A DNA stretch of 64,000 nt. Source: Pezizomycotina sp. ARF18 (lineage: Eukaryota > Ascomycota). Under the pieces are notes generated by a model. That model saw only the letters and a program-made list of their open reading frames with translations. It did no database searches and had not been told where the DNA came from. Positions 1-12,067 of the stretch are shown here, piece after piece (position 1 is the stretch's first letter; every line of letters begins with the position of its first letter). The stretch is from the NCBI GenBank assembly GCA_002224055.1, contig AZLU01000060.1, positions 9,483-73,482 on the forward strand, in the 5' to 3' direction. Position numbers and translations under genes: made by a program.

Positions 1-1010
1 ATTAGCTACGAATTACCCCCTCTAATTTTACCTATTTCCTATCTAAAAAGATTAGACTTTATAAAATTCTTAAAGTTTAAAGGCCTCTCTCTTATAATTA
101 AAACCTCTTCTTTATAATTAAGACCCTTTTCTTTATAACTAAGACTCCTTATATAAAGAAGGTTAGCCCCCTCTATACCTTTTATACTCTTAACTCTATA
201 TAATATTTTTTATTAAATCTTATTATTTTACTATTTTACCTTATATTTTAATACTTTTTTTATATATTTTAGGTTTCTTAAGAGCTAAGTTTAATAGGAG
301 TATAATATAATAAGAGAGACTTAGATTATCTAAGTAAAGACTTAAAAGATTACTTAGTAAATACTATAATATATTAAGATTCTGTAGAAGATGCTTAAAA
401 TTAGTAATTTATTAGGACTAGACTAACAAAATATTAAAAAAAATATAAAACTAATAAAAAATATAAAAAAAAATAAAACCTATAAAAAATATAAAACTAA
501 TAAATATAAAAAATATAAAAGTGTCTTAGTATTATGTTATATTATTTTAGAAATTTGGTGACCATTGACCGCGCCCGACCCGCCCGCCGGTCGGGCCGGT
601 TAGTTAGTAGCGACCCGACGGGGCAGCATGGGCGGGTCAATACCCCCCGGTCGGCCCGACCCACCCGATGTCAAACACTAATATATACGCTCTTTCATAT
701 ATACGATAATACGCTTATAAGCTTAGCGTTAAATTATAAACTTAAAATAGCTCTCTAACTCTATAATAATATACTTTAGTTACGCGTTTATACTATTCGT
801 ATCATTAAAGATTTTAATCTTAGTAAGTATAACGCGATCGCGTATAAGATACTAAAGTTAAAAGAGTTTTACGGGGTTATATTAATATAACGTGCTGAAA
901 AAGTTTAATACCCTACTAAAGGAGCTAGCGAATATTTTCTAAGGGTTTAGCGTATTAAATTACTCGCTATAGCTTCGATCTACTACCGGTTGTAGCCTTA
1001 GTCAGATTCC
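1..1010. repeat. RIP-degraded AT-rich repeat fossil
   Basis: Very AT-rich DNA in which CA and TG dinucleotides are nearly absent over the first 480 bases while TA is abundant. This is the signature of repeat-induced point mutation in Pezizomycotina. No reading frame of any length survives. Composition becomes ordinary at about 1010. The block is presumably the remnant of a transposable element, but the family cannot be named from what is left. It is old and thoroughly broken. Confidence 0.7.
550..690. mobile_element. GC-rich island inside the RIP block, possibly a small DNA-transposon remnant
   Basis: About 130 bases, roughly 70 percent GC, sit between two AT-rich RIP-marked flanks and keep CA/TG dinucleotides. 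The island is full of GGTCGGG/CCCGACC words in both orientations. Its ends (TGGTGACCATTGACC on the left, TAGTGTTTGACATCGGG on the reverse strand of the right) share only a loose TRGTG..TTGAC pattern. This recalls hAT-type termini with GC-rich subterminal repeats. That family link is a guess; the compositional contrast is certain. Confidence 0.3.
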
Positions 1011-1920
1011 GTATTATAAACATGTTTTCTCTCCATCTGGCGGATACCGGAGCCGCGAACGTCACGACCTCTGGAATATCAAACTCAAGACTCCATTGAT
1101 ACGAAAGAATATGGTGACGAGGTTAGTGAGGGAGATTGAGACTGAAGCGTTTGCGCCAACCCCGACGATCTTTTCGATGGTATAATGCCGGCACCAGTTA
1201 AGCTAAGGCTCGGCGGAGCTTAAGGTTTAAATCATAGCGCTGCCTTACACAGAGCTAGAAGGCGTGGATGTTGGATGGCGGAATACGCAATGCTGGAAGG
1301 TGGATAGGAGACGATCACCCCTCTGTCTCAGCCATTGCTTGTGGCTAAACAGCAAGCCGGGCATTTTGGTCCTGGGAATCGGGTTTCGAGGACGGTTGGT
1401 GAAATTACGAGCCTGACCTTGTGGTCGCTTTTTGGTATGGGATGGTGAGACTCCAGCACCCGGTATACACGAGATCGTTTACTATCCCTCCTACATTGAT
1501 TTTCCATTCAGATGGCTTTTGACTTCTCTCTCCCTTTTTAATTTTTCGCGCCTCAAGAAAGCGAAGAGAGTTTCCATACTTCGGTTTACAACCTAAAATA
1601 TTGCCACCTGTCGTAAACTCTTACGGTTAAAGCTTCGTCTAAAATTATAAGTGCAGCAAAGTATTATGCAAGTCTATATTAGTTAGATGATATATCAATT
1701 ATTTCGTATGGATACTATCTTGCCATGAATCGTTTTCAAAGTGTATCCTCATCGGGCCGCTCGCTAAGTACGTTCAAGTTCAACTCTTTCTGACATTCCA
1801 CTCGTCATCAAGCATGAAGTTTTCCTTACAGTCAAAAATAAGCAGGATGGATGATGCAAGGTATTCTATAGGATCGCCTCCGCCATACAGTCCTCGGAGA
1901 CGTCGTCATTACCAAAACCC
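1011..1920. other. Intergenic, nothing recognised
   Basis: Normal-composition DNA between the RIP block and the first F-box gene. No conserved frame, RNA gene or repeat was recognised. The last 150 bases presumably carry the promoter and 5' leader of the gene starting at 1921, but no clear TATA box was picked out. Confidence 0.4.
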
Positions 1921-3718
1921 ATGCAGCTGCTCAACTTACCCACGGAGATCCTAATGAATATAGTCGAGCAAGGAGATGTAAGTCCATAACCCTTGTCACT
2001 GTGACGAGGCCGTTTACGATCTAACATAGTCATTTGACTGATATGCAGTTCATACCCGAGCGACTATTCGCCCTGCAGCGCGTCAATACAACCTTCGCAG
2101 ATCTAGTCCCCGCAAAGTTGTTCCACCGCCTCAGCCTACCCTTCAGCATGTTCAACGAGATGCGTTCGTGTCTCAGCGAGAAAAACGTACAACAAGACGC
2201 CCTTAAGGAGCTCATCACCTCACCATGTCTTGCCCGCGTCCGAAAATCAGTCAAGGAGCTTCGACTGCATGGTGAACTAGACAGCGTATTCGGAGGAATG
2301 GAGCACCCGGCGCGTTTTCTATCTCTGCAACGGCTTCGCGCCTCCCTACCGGTCCTAAAGGATATCTTTGTCTATATTGATCATTCTATTAATCCCTATT
2401 CTATATCGCCGTTGAGAAGGACTTCACATATACTTTGAAGCGGTCAGGAAAGCGGCTTCACTCGCTCTCCGTGTGAGACTTCCGTATTATCGAGACATGC
2501 CGACGCAATTTTCTTACCAGGGCTACTCTAGTACCTTCAATGTCATTCCAGCGTACTTACTTAAATCTTGTTCCATCGAATATCGTGAGCTTCGAAATAG
2601 AATACAGGCGCGGTTTACTTGCTCGACCTCAAGCTCATCCGATAAACGCTACATATAAGGAACTTGTCCGGAGATGTACGAATCTTACCTCACTCAAAAT
2701 CCACACCTCATTCATCGAGGGTGGTCTTCTTGATCGGATTTTCGAGCCACTAGACGACCCGTGCACGGAAGAGATCCTCGCAAGATTAAAGGTACTCGAT
2801 GTCGAAATATGGGGAACTGCTTTCGCATGCTGGGAGAGATCAATCTGGAGAATGCGTAGTCTTTCGGAACTATCCGTTAGAATGGATGCCGCACCCTTCA
2901 TGCCCCACCCGATGATTCCACGCTCGCGGACCCGATTTCAATTGGATACGCACTCTATGTAACTATGAAACCTCTTACGGTGATACGAGCAGGCTGTGTT
3001 GACAATGCTCTTATGGAGTATTTATCTACACTGTAGCGCGGCAACTTCGGGTCTTGGAGCTCAACGTCAAGTCTGCCGTCATGGAATTGGATTCACCAGC
3101 TTCTGGCGACTCAGAGCCGTTGAGTAGAGTGTTTTGGACTCAAATAGCTCCTACTCTCGATGGTTTGCTTGTGGAACTTTTATTACGTGTACAAATCAGC
3201 GCATCTCTCGTTTACGTTCCGACTCTCCGATCCGAAACGAAGTGAACGAATGGTCAGTAGCTAAGCTCACACCGTTCCGTAAACTCCGCTACTTCAAGGG
3301 TTTTCTAATCTACGACAACGCCGGAGGATTCGATGACCTGATGACTAGATTAGAGCCTTACGTTAATCTTCAGAGTCTGTCCTTGATGGTTACGACGGAG
3401 TGTCCTCCCGGTTTGAGCTTTTCTCAATTTAGCCTGCCCCGTCATCAACGACAAACGCTAAACGTAACGAACGTGAGTGATCTTTTTCGGGAGGTGGAGA
3501 AGGAGAGAATGCTATCTTCCGATCTCTGGTATGATAGGGAGATGCGTATAGAAATATTTACCGATCGGAACGGCAGGGTTGTTAAGGACTTTTATAATTC
3601 CGTTCGCAACGACTGTCCGGACCTGGTGATGAGGGAGTACTTCTTTCAGGGTAACTCACGCTGGTCAGAGCTCTACCATAAGAAGGTGTCATTTGAGGAT
3701 TCTCATTTTGAATGGTGA
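1921..3718 (+). pseudogene. F-box/LRR-like protein, copy A (subgroup with copy F), broken as given
   Basis: The first exon (1921-1977, 57 bases) encodes MQLLNLPTEILMNIVEQGD, a typical minimal F-box that would bind Skp1 in an SCF ubiquitin ligase. A GTAAGT donor opens a 71-base intron (1978-2048). Exon 2 resumes in phase with FIPERLFALQRVNTTFADL, closely matching copy F (LLALQRVHPIFAELVAPK). LRR-like segments follow, such as CTNLTSLKIHTS, then the family's C-terminal block FDDLMTRLEPYVNLQSLSL, and a stop at 3718. The reading frame changes at least five times (around 2400, 2433, 2540, 3020 and 3190), while the protein between changes stays family-like. It is the only member on the + strand and faces copy B tail to tail. 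Substrate unknown. Confidence 0.7.
1978..2048 (+). other. Intron after the F-box exon of copy A
   Basis: 71 bases with donor GTAAGT, branch-like TTGACTGA and acceptor TGCAG. It lies in phase 0 directly after the F-box codons. The same position is used in the other family members of this window, which supports the splice prediction. Confidence 0.65.
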
Positions 3719-4029
3719 AGACAGCAATGCATTCCACGATCAAGGCGTCAAACATTGGACATAATCTTAGTAGTTTAGGACAGTACTATAACTGTATAAA
3801 GGGCAAGATAGTTAATGTTTCACCCAAGCAGAAAATATTACGGCGATTCAGAGCGCTATACTGCAATGTTTAATAAGAATCATAAACCTCTACAACAGAT
3901 TTGGACTTGCATTAGAGCCCATAGGTCGCCTAGTTCCCACCACCTATACCGTTATTCATCATCTATCCCGACTGTCACCCATGAGAGCTTCCTCATCTGT
4001 ACAACTTGAACCTTGTCTGTCCAAGAATA

Positions 4030-5491
4030 TTAAGCATTGAGATGTTGGCCTTCAACCTCTAAGTTCAGTTCCAGAGACCGCAGCTTCGGCGACTGTCGTA
4101 TCGCTGCCATGAAACTAGAGAACGGCAATGTCGCGCAACCCTTTTCAACCAACACCCAAATTTCCAGGCTCCGTAATTCGTGGAATCGTAGGTGCGGCAG
4201 CACTGGAAGCTGAAATGCCTGAACGCCTTGGCGTATTCCTCGACCTTGTGGCGGTTGAACCACCAGGCACCCGCGCGACGGTGGCTATGGTAGGCTCACA
4301 AGAAATCTTCAGCGTTTTGAGGCTTGAATGCAGGTTCGGAAGGCATTTGTTGTAGAAGGTGGCGCCCAGGTTGGGGAGTTCCGCATCAGTAACATCAGGG
4401 GAAGCTTCCAGTTTGATCTTGAGCGTTAGCATGCGCGATACTCGCGGCGAGGCGAGGTAACGGCATATGCTTGGTTCTATACCGACCACGCTGATCGATT
4501 TTAGCTTATGTCGTTCAGAGTGCTTATTTCGTCCAGATTGTCCGACGGTGTTAGACCTCGGGGTCGCCGCTCAGACAAACGTCGTAAGGCCTTTGAACTT
4601 GCGCGGGCTCTTCGCCTGCACAAATCCCAGCTTCTTCGCCCTCCGATTAACAGTTTCACCCAGTTCGAGCGTATCGATGTTGGATGCAGCCCCTTTACAC
4701 GGATTCCGCTCAGAGCCTTGTCCAGCGACTTTCCAAAATTGCTCAGGGCGAGCGTCCGTAAATTGGTATTATTAGAGAGGATTTTCCCAATGTCTTCTGC
4801 AACACCGCCCATTCTATCTGTACTCCCTCTGAGACTCAATGAATGAATATTCCGTTATCAATAACGACTTCACCGCTGCGCGACGCGTAGGACCAGGATC
4901 GTCGAGGGAGAAATGTAACCGCAAACCTCCTCGTTTCGCACAACGCCTTCAGCATCAACATGCAATCGTAGTCCCCAAGACTACGCAAGTTGGCGTCAAC
5001 GAACACATCACCGATGTTTGTGAACACCCCAACAGTTCCGGGTATAAGCCTATAAATTTCCTCGTGAATATAGACATGCTATTATTGTTCATGTTCACCA
5101 TGTCCCCGGCGACCTTGAGGGCAAATTTAGTAGGGACGGACGTTGCGACCGAGTTTTTCATCTTCCGCACCGTCAGGAGTCTCTTTTCTAGACCGACGAC
5201 GTGCATTATTCTCCTGCTTTGAGGTTATTTGAGTACTTGTTCCTCCCTGCTTTGCTGAAGTCGAAGTGGATCGTCTCGAACAGTACTGGGCTACCGCCTG
5301 GGCCAGGCATCTATGCACCAGCCTGAGCTTCTTCAGGTCGCCGGCATCGAGCTGCGTTCGTAAAACAAGTCTTCATCAGCTTCGCTTTTCCTCTCCACAT
5401 TATTATCTCGAAAAATGAGCCAAAGGTATGCTCACGTCCGGGTCCTGGATGATCGCGTACAATATCTCCGAGGGAGATCAACAAGCGACAT
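4030..5491 (-). pseudogene. F-box/LRR-like protein, copy B, broken as given
   Basis: Read on the minus strand. The start at 5491 gives MSLVDLP, then after a one-base frame change EILYAIIQDPD, with the donor GTGAGC at 5435. Exon 1 is 56 bases instead of the family's 57. After an 84-base intron (5352-5435) exon 2 starts LDAGDLKKLRLVHRCLAQ, the family's LRLVH block. Further family-like pieces follow in changing frames: FIGLYPELLG near 5010, TNLRTLALSNFG near 4750, and FMAAIRQSPKLRSLELNLEV at the C terminus. At least five frame changes are needed, more than in copies C or G, so genuine decay is more likely here. Presumed ancestral role: SCF substrate adaptor. The 3' end lies about 311 bases from the 3' end of copy A. 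Confidence 0.65.
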
Positions 5492-6114
5492 CTTGACAGT
5501 TGAGCGTCGACCTCTCAGGAAATTTGGACAGATAAAGAAAGAAGAAATTGAAGCTTGAACTTTTGGTCCGGAATATAATATAATGCTACTCAGGTAAAAG
5601 ATTTCCATCTCTCTTTCTCTGAAACACGTCTTAGAGCTCTAAACTTTCCATCATGATCGATTGGTTTCTCGAACACGTAAACCAAGTAAAAGACCTTTGA
5701 GAACTTTATGGAAAACCAGTACAGTGACTCACCGTTAAACTTCAAGATACCTAGAATAAAGTTTGTATACCGTCAAATTTGCTTAGAATGCCAGTGGTGC
5801 ACGTGTTCACCCGTCGATGCGCCGTTGCATTATCAAGAGGCTGCGCACTGAGGCATATTCTCCACCCGAGGAAGTCAATCGGCGGATATTTGTCTGAGCT
5901 GAAGCTGAACAAAAACGACTCATGAGCAAAAGTTTAGTGCAATGGTAGAGGTGTTGGTCAGATTACTCGTAACGATTCAAGGCAGATACTGTTTTTGTTT
6001 TTATTCCAAGCAAAACTTAAGTATTGGAATCCCCGAACGCAGGGTGATTTTCAGATTGAAGCGTTACTTTCTTTGTAATATTGCTTTCAAAAGCAACACT
6101 GTGTCTTCGTAAAT
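5492..6114. other. Intergenic, nothing secure
   Basis: It separates copies B and C. Around 5930-5996 there is a tRNA-like pair of A-box and B-box words, but no acceptor stem, so no RNA gene is called. No conserved protein was seen. Confidence 0.4.
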
Positions 6115-7852
6115 TTATCGGCTTGGATATTCAGCCCTGATATAGTACACCGACACAAAGTAATACAGATGCAAAAATGAATTAGCACTACGGCCTGCTC
6201 CACCCATCTTCGACATCATCCTCAACTCCGCCGACCATCTGCCATCTCCGCCCTTAAATTCATAATTCGCCTTCTCCTTATCGTACAAATACCGCCTGTA
6301 GATATTCATCCTCAGCAGCATCCTCAAACCCACGGCCGGCCAGCAGCACTCCCCCGGCGGCGGTCTGAACTCGCCGATCTCCGCCAGCAGCTCGCTCGGC
6401 CTGCTACCCGACGGAACGTCCAGCATGTCGGCATATACCGTTATACTCCTCAGCTTCGGACTATCACGGATCAGCTTCATCAAGCTGACGAACGCTTCGG
6501 CCTCGTACGTTATACCTTACTGTTTGTCTTCAGCGACTTGAAACTACACTGCGGGAACTCTAAGATGTGTCCTTTGTGGACGAAGTTGAAGTGGCATTTA
6601 TACCGCAAAGTTGATTCCGTCCCAGGCGGACTGGTATGGGTCGATGCGGAAGGTTAGATCCTCGACGGTGCCGGCGAAGTTGGGCAGGGAGTTGCGGTAG
6701 TAGATATCCGTTACGCTCCTACAAGTCGTGGGACAGTTGAAGTCGTCACCGCGGCGGTTGTGCGTCCAGTCGTCATCTACTATTCTAAGCTTGCGAAGGT
6801 TACGCGCTGCGGGAGATGAGAGGTAGGATAAGAGTGCTCTGCTCATCCATGCGACGCTCAGCGATTCCAGTCTTACTTCGGGACTATGAGTGAGGTCCTT
6901 CCAGAAAGTTGGTATCCTCTCTCGGGGTTGGGGTTGGTCGTCGAGATTGAGGCGCTTTAGAGAGGTGAACTTTTTAAGTATGTCGCGGGAGAGGTATCCA
7001 CGATCGCAGCTGTCGATGCCTAAGCTGCGGATGCTGGCTAGGACGGCATCGGGGACGTTCATAATGTCAGGAAGGCTGTCGGGGAAATAATTGTATAGCT
7101 CTAGTGACTTGAGCGATGGCGACGATGCGATGAGTCCGTTCACCGCGGCGAGCGATCCCATCCCGCCTTCGAGCTGCAAGGATTCGAGTGGTGCGAGGCC
7201 TGCTAGAGCGACTACGGTGGGGTACGCCTCGTCGAGCGCGTGTCCGAAACTGCAGTTGATCAAACTCGCGTGCAGCCGCAAGCTATCCCGAGGGCGCTTT
7301 CCCAGTGCTTGCACGACGGCTATGAACGCCTCCTGGCTCTCTTTGCACCGCGAACGAGATTCGAAGTGCAGGTGCACGTCGGCGATGTTTGGGAAGATCT
7401 CTAATAGGGTCGGGTACGTTTTCGAAACCGCGTCCGCAAATCTCGTGACGCTGCCTTCAATTTTAGGTAATACGAACATGTCGAAGTGTAACGATCGCGG
7501 CGCGAACGCATTTCGGATCGTTTCATTCTGAACCTCGAGGAGCTTCTTGGCTTCGGCTTCGGCGTGATCCGCGATCGCTTCGAGCGTTGGGTCGGCGCTG
7601 TAGCGGTCACGATCCTTGCCTAGGAGCTTGAAACTAAGACTTTTAAAGAGGAGCATCGCGACGCGCTTGCTCAGCGCAGGGTGGACGAGTCGTAAGCATT
7701 TCAAGTCGGCGATGGTAATCTGTTCGAGCGCGTTGTACGTGTCAGCGAATGAGGCTAAGTAAAGCTTAGGGGCTGAAATCGCATTAGCAGCTCACTTCCT
7801 CATGATCGATGATGTTGTAGAATATCTCTACTGGGAGCGACAGCAGTGACAT
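6115..7852 (-). CDS. F-box/LRR-like protein, copy C, the longest intact member
   Basis: Exon 1 (7796-7852) encodes MSLLSLPVEIFYNIIDHEE, an F-box with the LPxE core. A GTGAGC donor opens a 76-base intron (7720-7795). Exon 2 starts ITIADLKCLRLVHPALSKRV and stays open for about 370 codons to a stop at 6598. This long frame contains LRR-like units, for example SPSLKSLELYN, FTSLKRLNLDD and RNLRKLRIVDDD. It is the best template for the family. Family-type C-terminal sequence (FVSLMKLIRDSPKLRSITVY) continues in other frames down to 6115. So the stop at 6598 may be premature, with about two frame changes beyond it, or the protein may simply end early. An SCF substrate adaptor is inferred from the family; the target is unknown. 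Copy D is the next member to the right, after a 2.2-kb gap. Confidence 0.72.
7720..7795 (-). other. Intron after the F-box exon of copy C
   Basis: 76 bases with donor GTGAGC, branch-like GCTGAC and acceptor CGAACAG. Phase 0, immediately after the 57-base F-box exon and just before the D-L-x-x-LRLVH block, as in copies B, D and E. Confidence 0.6.
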
Positions 7853-10075
7853 AATGCTTATAAGTCAGTATAGGTGAATGTAAAGGCATACAAAGGCCCT
7901 GGCGAGAGAGATCTGAAGAGATTGATTCTGCCCGGAAGTATCGGTGTTGATTTGTTTTTGGTCCGTTTTCCCCATGACACACTAAACAAAGTTTTAAGGC
8001 TGAGTCAACAGTCCTCAGCCAAGTGATTCAGGCTGTTCCTTCATTGGCTCGCAGCCATTTACTCAACTAGCTCCACAGCACGACAGAATATTATCGTGGA
8101 TAACATGGCCTTCATCTAACTCAATTGGAAAATAATAAAGTGGTGGTAATTAGGTAATGTAATTATTCAAGGTCGTTTAGGTTATCTTTAGATGCATTAG
8201 CTCGCTCTTAGAGACCGTCAATTGAAGCAATAAGACCATATAAACGGAATGTAAGTATTCAATATCATTCCCAAGCCTCATCTTCCAGGTGTATCGTGTT
8301 TTCAACCTGCTCAGGCTGAGCTCTTTCCCTGCCGTCGCCTAGCAGCTTGAGCGAAGCAAGCGTCGCAATATCCAATCACAGTATCTAGTACGCATGAGTA
8401 ATTTCTTAGTTTCTCATATTCTTCTGGGAAAAAAGGGAATAGTAGCTCTTACGAACCACTCCCTTCCCTTCTAAGCGCTAGAGTACACGGACTGGAAGTC
8501 ACGAGAACCACCTGTTTTCAAATTTTCAATGCATGAGACCAATAAACAATCACGATGGCGCAATAAACAGCTCTCATGCCCATAGCCCTACAAGGCCAAA
8601 AAGCGAGAAATTTTCCTATTGGCCAAGTGGTCTCTCGTTTGATTAGGGAGGGACGAATGATGTGGTTACACGTTCCGAAAGTTCGCCTATCCAGATCTAA
8701 AAGTTAGGCATAGTTTTACCGCGACGTTGAAGAAAAAAAAATGTTTCCACCGCACCGGTATTTCTCCCCCGCCCGGACCTCTTCAACGACTGCTTAGCTT
8801 GGGTTTCAGCCCTTTCCCGGAATAAGGTGTATGTGCGTATGGTCCGAGTGAATAAAACTGAATTACTCCGCTTTGACCGGTGTAGAAGACGTGGCGAGAT
8901 GATTTCGTCCCCCGTTTGATGCATCATGATATTGATATTCAGCTCGTTCGTTTAGGTGTCCGCCAATGGCAGAACTCGATCCTACAACAGCCCTCACTTC
9001 GCTAGGACTATCGTTCCAGTCGTTTGGGTTCAATTCCTCCGACTTACCGTCAAATCTCCGATAAAATCGAGCTCCTCTACGTAATCGACGTATTATCTGT
9101 TTTCTATATTAATTATCTTTTGGGATCAAGCAAGAGGTCATTGGCCCTCCTGAACATTCACGATAATTGGTCTTTGAGAATTCACATGCTGGCCAAAATA
9201 AAAGCGATTACCTGGCCCCGAGTCCTTTGAGCATTCAATTCATCGTTACATTTTCCCATAATATTTAGCCTCTTAAACTTCGCCAGTAGGAATTTCGCAA
9301 ATATATATTAATATTTCCCTTGAACCGCAATTTCCAGCCTGGAGAGTAAACGGCCGGACGGCAATGCCGCCACCACCGGTCTTGTCAAACTTTTCTCAGG
9401 CCCGAGAAACCGGTTTGGCACCCAAGGGCTCTGCCGAGACCTAATAACGGTTTGTCTAAAAAGGCGTAGAAAAACGTGCCTGTCGCGTGACCTAGCCCAT
9501 GTAGGGGACCGGTGATTGCTTGTCTTGTCTGCGTAGAGCGAGCAGGGATAGTTGAAAAAAGCGCTTGACGGTCCGGCCGGTTGACTTGTCTCGGAGGGTC
9601 GATGCAACGGTCGTGAGGCCCAGGTCAGAAGCATCTGGTCACAGGCTTGTTATCTTGACATTTCAATAAATGAACCCAGCATAGCCGCCGGCATTGTAAG
9701 TCAAGCCTGAAAAAATTCGCGATAGATATGCGAAATGGCGGAAAAACGTCACTGAATTGGAACATGGGGGCCCTTTTAGCGTTTTAAACAGAAAATGAAC
9801 ACATGGTATATTAAAAGAAACTAAGGCTATGAGCGTTTGAAAATGCTACAGAAGAAAGGGAAGATTTGTATAATGCAATGATATGAGATGAAAGAAAATG
9901 AAACTGTAAACAATAATGATGAAGAAAACTTGAAGACAGAAGGCCGACAAATGTTTCCGCTGAATAACAAATGAGAGATCCAATCCAAACGAATGTCATT
10001 AAAAAAAATGAGAGAAACAAAGCAAAAAGGAAATACATAAAACTGTGAATACGCAATTTTTTTAAGTCTGGTTCG
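7853..10075. other. Long intergenic stretch without recognised genes
   Basis: About 2.2 kb. Several short open frames occur on both strands, but none shows a signal peptide, a domain or agreement with a neighbour. A GGGTTCAATTCC word at about 9028 resembles a tRNA B-box but has no matching stems. The GC-rich part at 9340-9620 could be an old repeat. Nothing is called. Confidence 0.4.
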
Positions 10076-12067
10076 TTAAATGTCATGATACAGTGGTGAA
10101 TTCAAGCCCTCGCGCTGACCCTGTGCCACCTCTTCCCCTCGAAGACGTAGTGCTTCGTGCTCGAAACCGGATCGACCTTCGCATCCGTCCTTGAGGTCCA
10201 CAACCTCCAGCTCCAACCCCACGTCGTACCGCCACTTGGCGTCCCAGCACGTGTACTCGCTAATCTCCGCCAGGAAATCACCCGCTTTTCCGCCGGCCTT
10301 CTTGTGGTCGTTGTAGCCGTCCGTCATGGCGACGGTAAGCTTGATATCCTTCAACAGCGGCGCGTTCCTGATCGAGGCCATGAGGTCGCTGAACGTCCCC
10401 TCTTCCGTATCCTGACCCACACCATCATAAGGTGCAATGTCTCCAGCTTGGGAAAACTGTGGCTGCGGCGACGTCCTGTCGTGGGGAATGATACATACTC
10501 GCCAACAGCAGCGAGTGCGTTCTTCAGCTTCGGGTCCGTCGCGCGGCAATTTCCCTTCATATTCTTCCCCGTGATATCTAACTCGGTAGTCACGGTCGGC
10601 TCGATATCCTTATGCGTGACCGTGAGTTTTCCTGATCGTGTTCGAGACGTTGGGAATGACGGCGTTGTACAGCAGGCTGCCGAACTGCTTCCATTGCTGA
10701 GGACCGTATCTTACTTCCTCCGTAACTTGCCCCAGCGAGTTCACGATGGGTTAGACTGTTGCAGACGTCGAAGACGATGCTGAGGTCTTCCATCCGCGAG
10801 CACGATTCCGGGAGACAGGTAGGATAGTAAACCGATGTCGACTTGTTGCACGTTCAGCGAGCGCAAGTGGATGTCCGGGACGGCGGCGAGGAATGCCACA
10901 CCGTAACGCCGGAGAACCAAGTCGCTGACTTCGGCGGGATGGGAGCGTACGAGTCGACTCGTAATTCTTCGAGGTAGGGGAACTTCTTCATGTCGTTTTC
11001 GGTGATGTAAAAAAGTATTCTTCTGGCTATCGGGTTTCGTCGGCGAGGAGAGGATCTCTAGGCATCGGAGAGATGGCAGGCTGCAACCGTCTGGTAGGTG
11101 CTCTTACTATCTCGCGGAAGTAAGCGTCATCGCTGATGGAGAAGGCGGAAAGGCGTGGCGAGCGGCGGAAGATGTCGACGACGTGGTTTGCGTCCAGCTC
11201 CCGGCCGGAGGCGCTGCGGCCCATGCGGAGCGTGAGAGATTCGACGTTGGAGACGCAGTCCAGAATTGCTTCACTACCAAAAGTGAGAGCGGTAAGCGTA
11301 ACAGCCAGCGACCGCCCTTCGACGTGAGAAGCGCGGCAGAACGTGCCGAAGACGGCGGCGTGGTGCTTCCGCAGGCACAGAGCGGAAACCTGCACGTCGA
11401 TGTTCCGCACGTTCGAGAAAACCTGCAGGAGCTTCGGGTACGTGTTCTCGAAAGCGGTGATGAATGCGTTCATCCCGTTCGTCTTCTGCAGCCAGCCGGA
11501 GAACGATCGGTTCATGCCGTTCTGGCCGAAGACTGGGACCGCGACGGTTTCATTCTTGACGGTGAAGCGAAGCGCGGGGAAGTAGGCGATGTTCCGGACG
11601 GAGGAGTACTCCTGCTTGTAGACGAGGTCTTGCAAGCGGGATATGGCCGAGGCGACGTAGGTGTCGTTGAAACCCTGATTGCCGTTACGCTTGAATTCGA
11701 AGGATATCGTGTCGAAGAGTAGAGGGGCAATGTTGGTTGCCAAGTCAGAGTGAACAAGCCTGAGGGATTTCCAATCGCTTTTATCGAGCTGATTTGTACA
11801 ATTACGGAAGGTCAGTAAAAAAACTTTCCAGTGAAAGACATGCATGAGAATTTAGGACAAAGAAAGAAGAAAAAATTTTGTAAAAGAAAGTAAGGTAACC
11901 CATGAAAAGCCATGCATGCTATATAGTGGGGGTTCAATATGTAGAGAAGAAGATGAAAAAAAAAAAAAACTTACGACTTCATTATCCAGGATCATGTAAA
12001 GGACTTCGGAGGGAGAGTAATCAAGGACATCTCGGAAGTAGTCATTATGGTTATGATTGTTTCCCAA
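10076..12067 (-). pseudogene. F-box/LRR-like protein, copy D, broken as given
   Basis: The family start MSLITLP lies at 12030 and continues after a one-base frame change as EVLYMILDNEV, so exon 1 (11975-12030) is 56 bases, as in copy B. An alternative start at 12067 keeps one frame but turns the core into SPSEVLY. A 186-base intron (11789-11974, GTAAGT to ATCAG, T-rich) is followed by LDKSDWKSLRLVHSDLATN and an uninterrupted stretch to 11027. That stretch includes FENTYPKLLQVFSNVRNIDV and RRSPRLSAFSISDDAY. The C-terminal block TFSDLMASIRNAPLLKDIKL lies at 10250-10390, and the last frame stops at 10076. Frames change about four times between 11030 and 10400. Role inferred as SCF adaptor; closest to copies B and C. 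Confidence 0.65.

Noticed and set aside
1-480. AT-rich edge as a centromere or mitochondrial insert
   Set aside because: CA/TG depletion points to RIP of a repeat; no mitochondrial gene was seen and the block is too short to judge as centromere.
5930-5996. tRNA-like sequence with TAGTGCAATGG (A-box-like) and GATTCAAGGC (B-box-like) followed by T-rich DNA
   Set aside because: The acceptor and T stems do not pair, so no cloverleaf can be drawn.
9020-9045. GGGTTCAATTCC word resembling a tRNA B-box
   Set aside because: The flanking bases do not form a T stem and no A-box lies at the right distance.
11183-11722. Long plus-strand frame (179 codons) within copy D
   Set aside because: It lies antisense to a clear F-box-family coding stretch whose protein matches the other copies.
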